This document shows positions 1 through 5,498 of a stretch of DNA of 7,548 nt, piece by piece; position 1 is the first letter of the stretch; each line of letters begins with the position of its first letter. The position numbers and the translations under genes are program-made. The stretch covers positions 1 to 7,548 of the forward strand of contig CAIYBQ010000307.1 of NCBI GenBank assembly GCA_903924445.1, written 5' to 3'. Source of the DNA: an uncultured Armatimonadota bacterium (lineage in GTDB: Bacteria > Armatimonadota > Armatimonadia > Armatimonadales > Armatimonadaceae). The notes under the pieces were generated by a model. It was not told the origin of the DNA and made no database searches. It saw nothing but the letters and a program-made list of their open reading frames with translations.

Positions 1-264
1 AGTCGGTGTTTGAACCGTTAGGTTTCCATTTCCCAGAGGCGGCTTGAAGTGATGCAGAAACGTTGTGAAAGCAGTGGCAATGATGGTTGCCGTGAGCAAA
101 CCTGCCTTTTGCAGCGGGGTCATCCCGGCCTTTTGCGCGATGGCCGCCGGGTAAATAGCAAACACCAGCGCCAGGCACATGTGTTGAATGCTTAAGAGCA
201 GCAGCCCTGGCTGTGGCGGGATGTCATCTGCGCCGTATTGGAGGCGATCTGGCTTCTTTGCCAC
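1..264 (-). CDS. NCS2-family nucleobase (xanthine/uracil-type) permease, N-terminal part, cut by window edge
   Basis: Reading the minus strand from a GTG at 264-262 gives 88 codons without a stop, running off the left edge. The start of the protein has the NCS2 look: a short polar N-terminus with YGADDIPP (residues 10-17), then a hydrophobic helix of about residues 20-45 carrying the conserved Gln-His pair of this family (Q27-H28). A second helix spans about residues 54-70, and a glycine/proline segment PPLGNGNLTVQTPT follows at 75-88, where family members have the discontinuous substrate-site helix. Known family role: proton- or sodium-coupled uptake of xanthine, uric acid or uracil across the inner membrane; the substrate cannot be told from this fragment. 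It lies 31 bases downstream of a STAS-domain gene on the same strand, so co-transcription is likely. No in-frame ATG precedes the GTG; a weak GAGAG lies 11 bases upstream of it. Confidence 0.85.
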   Translation of the reverse strand, partial: MAKKPDRLQYGADDIPPQPGLLLLSIQHMCLALVFAIYPAAIAQKAGMTPLQKAGLLTATIIATAFTTFLHHFKPPLGNGNLTVQTPT

Positions 265-295
265 GTTAGGACATACTCTCGGATCCGAACAACAT

Positions 296-604
296 CTATA
301 CTCCGCGCAAAGTCAACAGGTCTGCCAAACCAGTAATCCGCACAACCTCCGCGACTGCTGGTGGAAGTGAGTGCAATACAAACGGCACACCTTTTGCCTG
401 ATAGGCACGGCTTACGAGGAGGAGAACACGGATTCCAGCTGTACTCAAGTGCGTTACTGCGGAGAAATCGAGCGCAATTGCGGCGGTGTTTCCATTTAGG
501 TGAGCAAGCAATGCATCTTGGTGATGCCCAGCCGTCTGGCTATCCAGTCGCCCGGTTAGCTTGTACTCAATGACATCGTCCACACTGCTATTTTCCACTG
601 CCAC
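296..604 (-). CDS. Stand-alone STAS-domain protein (anti-sigma-factor-antagonist-like)
   Basis: A 102-residue protein that is essentially one STAS domain, the small alpha/beta fold of SpoIIAA-type anti-anti-sigma factors and of SulP transporter tails. Visible hallmarks are the beta strand and turn YKLTGRLDSQTA near residues 14-25, the core strand AIALDFSAVTHLS, and then THLSTAGIRVLL, where the Thr in LSTAG aligns with the regulatory Ser of SpoIIAA (DSSG motif), so phosphorylation by a partner kinase is possible. The C-terminal part (residues 72-102) keeps the usual helix-strand ending with a hydrophobic VVRITGLADLL. No kinase or phosphatase partner is visible in the window. The gene directly precedes an NCS2 permease, 31 bases away. 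The start is GTG at 604 or, two codons later, GTG at 598; neither has a ribosome binding site, and a TAGAAT box at 605-610 (minus strand) would suit leaderless initiation at 598. The domain is secure; the pathway is unknown. Confidence 0.85.
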   Translation of the reverse strand: MAVENSSVDDVIEYKLTGRLDSQTAGHHQDALLAHLNGNTAAIALDFSAVTHLSTAGIRVLLLVSRAYQAKGVPFVLHSLPPAVAEVVRITGLADLLTLRGV

Positions 605-610
605 ATTCTA
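605..610 (-). promoter_or_regulatory. Possible -10 box (TAGAAT) for leaderless STAS mRNA
   Basis: On the minus strand TAGAAT is followed by six bases and then the GTG at 598-596, the spacing expected when the start codon is the first transcribed base. No Shine-Dalgarno sequence is seen upstream of either candidate GTG. No convincing -35 element lies 16-18 bases further upstream, so this is a weak call. The same TAGAAT-N6-start arrangement recurs before the gamma-carbonic-anhydrase gene. Confidence 0.3.
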
Positions 611-699
611 GCAGGTACAAGCCGGCACCCTACACAGGCGATTCGAGGCATTAGAATCAAATCCGGCATCAGAATAGATGCTGTGTTAGCACCTTGTGA

Positions 700-728
700 T
701 TGCACTCGTGCATCTGGACGGCGATAAT
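700..728 (+). promoter_or_regulatory. Sigma70-like promoter of the ABC-F gene
   Basis: TTGCAC at 700-705 and GATAAT at 723-728 are separated by exactly 17 bases. The -10 box matches the consensus at 5 of 6 positions; the -35 box matches only at its TTG. Transcription would start near 735, about 37 bases before the ATG at 772. Because these elements lie inside the upstream in-frame extension of the reading frame, they also argue that translation begins at 772 and not earlier. Confidence 0.55.
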
Positions 729-729
729 A

Positions 730-754
730 CCCGGGCAGTCTAGTACCGCCCGGG
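730..754. promoter_or_regulatory. Perfect 7-bp inverted repeat at the ABC-F transcription start (operator or 5'-leader hairpin)
   Basis: CCCGGGC (730-736) and GCCCGGG (748-754) are perfect reverse complements around an 11-base spacer. The left arm begins two bases after the predicted -10 box, so the repeat straddles the predicted start of transcription, as expected of a repressor operator. If transcription instead began further upstream, it would form an all-GC RNA stem whose right arm contains part of the only purine-rich GGGAG (752-756) before the gene. Confidence 0.45.
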
Positions 755-771
755 AGTGGGTTCACGCACGC

Positions 772-2697
772 ATGAGTATCCTGACGGTTTCCAACCTGGC
801 GAAAAGCTATGGTGCAGACCAGCTGTTTTCCGACATCACCTTCACCATCGCCGCCGGGCAAAAACTTGGCCTGATTGGGCGCAATGGTGGCGGCAAAACA
901 ACCCTCCTCAAGATTCTCCTTGGGCAGGAAGCGGCCGACCCTAATAGCTCTGCGCCGCCAAAGGTCACGATTGCCGCCGGTAGACGAATGGGCTACCTCC
1001 GCCAAGAAGCCCCGGTTCATCCGGAACGCACCATCGCCGAAGAAATCGAAGTCGCCCTCGAACCCTACCGCGCCGTCCAGGCACGGATTACTGCCGCCGA
1101 ACATGCGATGAGCGCTGCGACATCCGACGATGCTCTTGCAACAGCCTTGGAAGACTACACCGAGGCATTGGATGAGTTCGAATCGCGCGGTGGCTGGGAA
1201 ATCGAAGCCGAAAAGGACAGCACCCTGATGCGTCTTGGGTTCGGGCCGGATGTCCTCGCCAAACAGGTCGGCGCGTGTTCCGGAGGTGAACAAACCCGCC
1301 TCGCGCTCGCAAAGCTTGTGCTGACGCGACCTGATCTGCTGATACTCGATGAGCCAACAAACCACCTCGATATCAACGCAACGGAATGGCTCGAAGGCTT
1401 CCTCAAAGAATACGCCGGTGCGGTGATTCTGGTCAGCCACGACCGCTACTTCCTGGATGCCGTTGTCGACACGATTGCCGAGCTCGAGTTTCAAAAGCTG
1501 ACGATTTACAAAGGCAACTACTCTCACTTCCGTAGACAAAAAGAAGAGCGTCTCCAGCGTCAACAGGAGATGTACGAAAACCAGCAAAAAGAAATTGAGC
1601 GTCTGAAGGATCTTGTCAAGCGGAACATGGGCGCGGATTCAACGCAGTCCAATATCCGGCATAAAACCCTTGGACGTATCGAACGTATGGAAAAAGTCGA
1701 AGCCGTTCGCTTCGATAACAGCCGTGTAAAAGCCCGTATCGATGATAAAAATGCAGGTCGAATCGGCCGCGAAGTCCTCAACATCAATGGTCTGACAAAG
1801 TCCTTTGGTGAACGAACACTGTTCGCAAACCTCGAAGCCATCATTGAGCGTGGCGACCGCGTGGGTTTTGTTGGACCAAATGGCGCTGGGAAGACGACGT
1901 TGGTACGGATGCTGCTCGGTGAAGAGGAAGCGACCTCCGGCACGATGCAGTGGGGCCATAACGTAAAACGGGCTTACTTTAGCCAGCATGCGACCGATGC
2001 CCTTGATGTCTCAAAAACCGTCATTGACACGCTTCGGGATGAAATGCCAGGCTGGACAGAAACACAGCTACGTGGTTATCTCGCGCGGTTTTTGTTTGTT
2101 GGGGATGATGTCTTTAAGAAAGTTGACATGCTCTCGGGTGGCGAGAAGAACAAGCTGGCCCTCGGCTGTATGCTCCTCCGCCCGACTAACCTTTTGATCC
2201 TGGATGAACCGACAAACCACCTCGATATCGAGTCGTGCGAAACGCTTGGCCAAATGCTGACCGAGTACAGCGGGACGCTTTTCCTCGTCAGTCATGACCG
2301 CTACCTGTTGAATGCGGTAACAACCAAGACGCTTGGGCTATCCGGCAAGGGTACCGCTGAGCTGATCGAAGGCAACTATGCCGTCTGGCGCGCTGAATAT
2401 CAAGATAAGCCTGTCGCGGCGACGAAAAAGGCGCAAACGGCACCGGCTAGTCAACCGCAAGCTGCGCCTCAAAATAGTCGTGAACAACAAAAACAACGCG
2501 GCAAAACGGAAGCTGCGATGGCCCGTGCAGAAACACGCATCAGTGAGCTGGAGGCAGAGCTTGCGGGTATTGAAGTCAAGCTTGCGAGCGGCGGCGGCCT
2601 GGATGTCGTTGCGCTGGCATCAGACCATGCCCGTGTTCAGGATGCGCTCACGGCTGCGATGGCTGACTGGGAGGCACTGGCCGCTGAGCTTGGCTAA
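772..2697 (+). CDS. ABC-F family ATPase (Uup/YdiF/EttA-like), soluble, two nucleotide-binding domains
   Basis: A 641-residue protein with two ABC ATPase cassettes and no membrane segments. Cassette 1: Walker A GRNGGGKT (36-43), signature SGGEQ (170-174), Walker B LLILDEPTNHLD (189-200), H-switch SHDR (222-225). Cassette 2: Walker A GPNGAGKT (368-375), signature LSGGEK (454-459), Walker B LLILDEPTNHLD (474-485), SHDR (507-510). All catalytic residues look intact. Between the cassettes (about 250-310) lies the charged helical linker that in this family reaches the ribosomal P-site tRNA. After a Gln/Ala/Lys-rich segment (about 549-580), the tail (580-641) is a predicted coiled coil like the Uup C-terminal domain. 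Known family role: ribosome-associated factors that rescue or protect stalled translation; some give antibiotic resistance, but nothing here shows that. The ATG at 772 is chosen because the protein then begins at the family's usual first strand and lies after the promoter; the ribosome binding site is weak. The neighbours have no obvious link to it. Confidence 0.95.
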   Translation: MSILTVSNLAKSYGADQLFSDITFTIAAGQKLGLIGRNGGGKTTLLKILLGQEAADPNSSAPPKVTIAAGRRMGYLRQEAPVHPERTIAEEIEVALEPYRAVQARITAAEHAMSAATSDDALATALEDYTEALDEFESRGGWEIEAEKDSTLMRLGFGPDVLAKQVGACSGGEQTRLALAKLVLTRPDLLILDEPTNHLDINATEWLEGFLKEYAGAVILVSHDRYFLDAVVDTIAELEFQKLTIYKGNYSHFRRQKEERLQRQQEMYENQQKEIERLKDLVKRNMGADSTQSNIRHKTLGRIERMEKVEAVRFDNSRVKARIDDKNAGRIGREVLNINGLTKSFGERTLFANLEAIIERGDRVGFVGPNGAGKTTLVRMLLGEEEATSGTMQWGHNVKRAYFSQHATDALDVSKTVIDTLRDEMPGWTETQLRGYLARFLFVGDDVFKKVDMLSGGEKNKLALGCMLLRPTNLLILDEPTNHLDIESCETLGQMLTEYSGTLFLVSHDRYLLNAVTTKTLGLSGKGTAELIEGNYAVWRAEYQDKPVAATKKAQTAPASQPQAAPQNSREQQKQRGKTEAAMARAETRISELEAELAGIEVKLASGGGLDVVALASDHARVQDALTAAMADWEALAAELG

Positions 2698-2713
2698 ACG
2701 GTTTTAGTCAAGC
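2688..2713. terminator. Stem-loop shared by two convergent genes, containing both stop codons
   Basis: An 11-bp stem pairs 2688-2698 with 2703-2713 (one G-U pair in the plus-strand RNA) and closes a four-base loop, CGGT. The TAA of the ABC-F gene (2695-2697) is in the left arm and the TAA of the lyase-like gene (2704-2706, read on the minus strand) is in the right arm. No T-run follows on either strand, so it is not a classic intrinsic terminator, but its place at the convergent junction fits a bidirectional 3'-end structure. In the minus-strand RNA the G-U pair becomes an A-C mismatch, so the stem is weaker there. Confidence 0.5.
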
Positions 2714-3390
2714 GGCGCGCGCAAAAGGCATCCGAACTCTTTAGCAAAGTTCACTGACACACGGGCGTGCACTGCACCCTGCTCATCGTGGAAACGCATG
2801 CAGCCGAACTTTGCGAAAACGCCTTCATGCCAGATGTTTGGGTGGATGTAGAGTCCTTTACTGCCATCGAATGCGAAGCAGACAAACTGCTGCGGCGTGA
2901 TGTCATCGGTTGGGAGCGCGAGCGGCACATAAAACGGCTCGTTCTGAAGGGGATAGAACAGCTGTCCGCCATCCGGGTGGTAGTTGGCATGCCAAAGCAA
3001 CATTTGTGATGGCAGATTCGTGTGCTCAGTGGATGCAAGCTCTGGCAAGGTGTTGTACGCCAAAATGTAGTTACCACCGACGGCCGCATTGCGACCAAAC
3101 AGTAAGTCGCCCTTCCACTCGCTCTCAAAAATCCCGACCTTTGTGCCCGCCTCGTCGCCGGTGCCATCATCGATGGGGCGCCACCCCGCAGCTGGCCACT
3201 TGACGATTTCGAGATGAAAGCCATCCGGGTCATCCACAAGGCAACCATACCCCTTGAGGGTATCTTCCGTAGCGATGACTACGGGCATCGTAACGATGTC
3301 CAGACCGTGTGGAAGGTCAGGGTTCATATAGTCAATTGCAGCGGCCATTGTGTCAATCCACCATTCCTTTTGTGCAATTCCGGAAAGCAT
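2704..3390 (-). CDS. Ureidoglycolate lyase-like cupin protein
   Basis: A 228-residue soluble protein whose second half reads like the ureidoglycolate lyase cupin family. Visible features are WHANYHPDGGQLF (133-145) with potential metal or active-site residues H134, H138 and Q143, then PFYVPLALP (152-160), GLYIHPNIWHEG (179-190) with H183 and H188, and the closing strand VHARVSVNFAKEFG (207-220). Known role of the family: splitting ureidoglycolate to glyoxylate and urea, a late step in purine/allantoin breakdown. The assignment rests on motif memory and not on alignment; another cupin activity is possible. ATG at 3390 is used; a second ATG at codon 15 (3348) follows a better purine-rich stretch (GGTGG) and could be the true start. 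The gene is monocistronic in this window and ends 6 bases from the convergent ABC-F gene. Together with the nearby nucleobase permease and nucleoside hydrolase, it supports a purine-use theme. Confidence 0.7.
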   Translation of the reverse strand: MLSGIAQKEWWIDTMAAAIDYMNPDLPHGLDIVTMPVVIATEDTLKGYGCLVDDPDGFHLEIVKWPAAGWRPIDDGTGDEAGTKVGIFESEWKGDLLFGRNAAVGGNYILAYNTLPELASTEHTNLPSQMLLWHANYHPDGGQLFYPLQNEPFYVPLALPTDDITPQQFVCFAFDGSKGLYIHPNIWHEGVFAKFGCMRFHDEQGAVHARVSVNFAKEFGCLLRAPLD

Positions 3391-3623
3391 TTATCTACCA
3401 TCCGACAGCTCAATTTAGAACTAATATACGCCGTTAAACGTGGGTCCTGATCGCAATGCGTTGATCTCAAGCCTCTGCTTCCGCCTAACATTGAAGCGTA
3501 AAACGGATAACGGATTCAGAGTCATTTGATACAGCTCCTTGGGGGCTTTGCACTTAGTGTGAAATTCATCAATCTTATCCAAATTGCCGCATACCGGTGA
3601 CATGTGCTTGATAGAATTTCGAG
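3391..3623. other. Divergent intergenic region (233 bp) between lyase-like gene and four-gene operon
   Basis: The stretch is visibly richer in A+T than the flanking genes and has no convincing gene. On the minus strand TATATT (plus coordinates 3423-3428) could be a -10 box for the lyase-like gene, without a good -35. On the plus side TAGAAT (3612-3617) lies before the operon's first ATG. ACGGAT occurs twice with a 7-base period (3503-3508 and 3510-3515). GAAATTC (3561-3567) and GAATTTC (3614-3620) form a 7-bp inverted repeat 46 bases apart, the second copy overlapping the putative -10 box. All are modest signals. Confidence 0.45.
3612..3617 (+). promoter_or_regulatory. Possible -10 box (TAGAAT) for leaderless operon mRNA
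   Basis: TAGAAT is followed by TTCGAG and then the ATG at 3624, so the A of the ATG would be seven bases past the box, at the expected transcription start. No Shine-Dalgarno sequence is present ahead of this ATG. A TTG-containing hexamer (3584-3589) is 22 bases upstream, too far for a standard -35, so confidence is low. Confidence 0.35.
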
Positions 3624-4184
3624 ATGCCATTGTCAAAATATCTGGAGACGTTTCCCATTGTCGGAGCGGATGTCTATATCCACCCAAGCGCTCAAGTCAT
3701 CGGGGATGTCACGATCGGGGATGAATGCTCCATTTGGCCAAATGCGGTTCTTCGCGGCGATGTGAACTCAATCCGAATAGGCCGCGGGTCCAATGTTCAG
3801 GACCTTGTGATGTGTCATGTCACCCACAAGAGCGCCCACCTCCCCAACGGCTACACCCTCACGATTGGTGACCACGTCACGGTTGGACACTCGGCAATTC
3901 TGCACGGCTGTTGCATCGGTAATGATGTCCTGATCGGCATGGGGTCGATTATTCTTGATGATGTTGTCATTGAGGACAACGTGATGGTCGGAGCCGGTAG
4001 CCTTGTCACAAGTGGCAAGCGTCTCGAAAGCGGCTATCTCTATTTGGGAAGCCCCGCTAAGCAAGTCCGTGCCCTTACCCCGGATGAAATCACTGGACTC
4101 CGCTACTCCGCAGAGCATTACATTCGCGTCAAGAACAACTTTCTCATCACTGATGCCAGCGATGCCGCTGATACAGCATCCTAA
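3624..4184 (+). CDS. Gamma-carbonic-anhydrase-like hexapeptide-repeat protein (YrdA/PaaY type)
   Basis: A 186-residue soluble protein dominated by hexapeptide repeats (about residues 15-130) that build a left-handed parallel beta-helix trimer. It keeps the hallmarks of the gamma-class carbonic anhydrase superfamily: LRGDV (43-47) with the conserved Arg and Asp, NVQD (57-60), and three likely zinc-binding histidines, H65 in MCHVTH and H89 and H94 in VGHSAILHG, the last two spaced by five as in the archaeal enzyme Cam. After the helix come ESGYLYLGSPAKQVR (135-149) and a C-terminal helix, as in YrdA-type proteins. Known members bind zinc; only some have measurable CO2 hydration, and related PaaY acts as a thioesterase, so the reaction is not settled. 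It is the first gene of the putative four-gene operon, 33 bases ahead of the next. No Shine-Dalgarno is seen; the start is fixed by the family's usual N-terminus. Confidence 0.9.
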   Translation: MPLSKYLETFPIVGADVYIHPSAQVIGDVTIGDECSIWPNAVLRGDVNSIRIGRGSNVQDLVMCHVTHKSAHLPNGYTLTIGDHVTVGHSAILHGCCIGNDVLIGMGSIILDDVVIEDNVMVGAGSLVTSGKRLESGYLYLGSPAKQVRALTPDEITGLRYSAEHYIRVKNNFLITDASDAADTAS

Positions 4185-4217
4185 GTCGAAACCCACACCA
4201 AGATCGGAATCCTAAAC

Positions 4218-5498
4218 ATGCCTCTCTTCCGCCAGCAAACCGCCGCCGTCCGCAGCGAGACCATTTCGCCTATCCGCAACGCTTCGTTCAACAAGGGTGG
4301 CAGCGCCCGCGTCCGCAAACAAGGTGGAACGCCGGTTCAAGGTCCTGCAAATGTGCAGATTTTTGAAGGCTCCACGGATGGCAACCGTCAGGTGGATCCG
4401 CAAATCGCCGTCGGCGGCGGCCATGTCCTCCATGGCACTAACAATGGCTTAGTGATTTACGACAAGCGTGGGACATACCGTATGGGGGTACCACAATCCG
4501 AGTTCAATCAAGGCATCGACCCCAAAATGGTCTTTCACCTAAAGAGCAAGACCTATGTCTTTGACCTGTGGAATCCATGGGATGACGCCAAGAAGAAGCC
4601 GGTCAATGTGTCCGTTTCTGAGACATCGGACCCGACGGGTGCATGGAATACGTATCCCGTGCCAGCTCCCGGCGGCGTCGATGGCGGTGCGATCGGCGCA
4701 TCCAGTAAATGGATTGGCTATTCGTTTCCCGGAGGTCCTGAGCAGACATTTGTGATGTCCCTCGCCGATGCGCGTGCGGGGAAACCGGTTCAGGTCTACC
4801 ACTTTGCAGGCAACCTTGGGCATCCGGTGAACCATCAGGATGACACCGATGACATCCTGTTTTTCCAATTTGGACGCGGCGGCGAGCTAGTGATCACGAC
4901 TGTTGGCGCCGGCCCGGATGGCGCTCCGGTCATCAAGTCTGTTGTGCGCAAGCCACACGGCATCGATTACATGCAGTTCCCTCCTCAGGCAGCACAAAAG
5001 GGCACCGACAAGCGGACAGCGAGCGGTGACCGTAACCCGAAGAATGTTGTGCTGCAGAGCAAGCACCTTTGGTTTGCGCAGACGGTAAATGTGGATGGTC
5101 GTGCAGCGGTGCAATGGCATCAGCTTCGCCTCGATGGCTCCTTCGTACAATCTGGGCGCATCTCCCATACGGTCAACAGCTATATTGAGGCGAGTATCGG
5201 GGTCAACAAAGATAATGATGTCCTCGTAGGCTTTCAAGAGGCAGGTCCGGACATGTTTATCTCACCGCGGTGCGCATTCCGAGCAGCCGGGGATGCACCG
5301 GGAACAACCCGTGGGCTCATTTCCCTTGGGGAGGGCCTTGCGGCAACCGAAGGCGGTGCGTGGGGCGACTATTCGTGTACGACGGTGGATGGCGACAATG
5401 GCATCGACCTCTGGACCATCCAGAGCATGGCCAATGCCAAGGGGCGCGGGGATTGCCGTATCGCGAAAATCGAAGTGAAAGCCATGCGCAGGAAGTGA
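4218..5498 (+). CDS. Predicted beta-propeller-like protein of unknown function, no signal peptide
   Basis: A 426-residue protein I cannot name. Its pattern resembles bacterial surface or exported proteins with sialidase-like repeats: VDPQIAVGGGHVLHGTNNG (59-77), GIDPKMVFH (99-107), SDPTGAWNTYPV (137-148), VDGGAIGASSKW (154-165), SYIEASIGVNKDNDVLVGF (321-339) and WGDYSCTTVDGDNGIDLWTIQ (382-402). Each is a strand-turn-strand unit as in propeller blades, about six in all. Unlike most such proteins, the N-terminus (MPLFRQQTAAVRSE) is polar and basic, with no signal peptide or membrane helix, so a cytoplasmic location is inferred. Cysteines are few (about 3, near the C-terminus). A GGAA eight bases before the ATG serves as a modest ribosome binding site. 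It follows the carbonic-anhydrase-like gene by 33 bases, and its stop overlaps the next start (GTGA), so the three are very likely co-expressed. No catalytic motif was recognised. Confidence 0.85.
   Translation: MPLFRQQTAAVRSETISPIRNASFNKGGSARVRKQGGTPVQGPANVQIFEGSTDGNRQVDPQIAVGGGHVLHGTNNGLVIYDKRGTYRMGVPQSEFNQGIDPKMVFHLKSKTYVFDLWNPWDDAKKKPVNVSVSETSDPTGAWNTYPVPAPGGVDGGAIGASSKWIGYSFPGGPEQTFVMSLADARAGKPVQVYHFAGNLGHPVNHQDDTDDILFFQFGRGGELVITTVGAGPDGAPVIKSVVRKPHGIDYMQFPPQAAQKGTDKRTASGDRNPKNVVLQSKHLWFAQTVNVDGRAAVQWHQLRLDGSFVQSGRISHTVNSYIEASIGVNKDNDVLVGFQEAGPDMFISPRCAFRAAGDAPGTTRGLISLGEGLAATEGGAWGDYSCTTVDGDNGIDLWTIQSMANAKGRGDCRIAKIEVKAMRRK

Noticed and set aside
188..370. Small plus-strand open frame across the permease start and STAS end
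   Set aside because: It is antisense to two recognisable genes, and its translation is low-complexity without motifs.
700..771. In-frame upstream extension of the ABC-F gene from TTG at 700
   Set aside because: The added 24 residues do not resemble the family N-terminus, and the stretch contains the promoter and the inverted repeat. ATG at 772 gives the usual ABC-F start.
556..1587. Long minus-strand open frame opposite the start of the ABC-F gene
   Set aside because: It lies antisense to strongly conserved ABC-F coding sequence (Walker A, signature and Walker B of cassette 1), and its translation shows no recognisable domain. It is a shadow caused by codon bias.
3503..3515. Tandem ACGGAT repeat as a response-regulator binding site
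   Set aside because: Two six-base copies with a 7-base period could be chance, and no regulator gene or further copy at the other promoters supports a site. Kept only as a note in the intergenic entry.
3421..3687. Minus-strand open frame of 88 codons in the divergent intergenic region
   Set aside because: It overlaps the start of the carbonic-anhydrase-like gene, has no ribosome binding site and no recognisable motif, and occupies the region expected to hold the promoters.
5270..5494. Upstream extension of the GNAT reading frame inside the propeller gene
   Set aside because: The sequence here is clearly coding in the propeller frame (WGDYSCTTVD and GIDLWTIQ motifs), and the extension has no GNAT-like sequence. 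GTG at 5495 gives a normal GNAT N-terminus.
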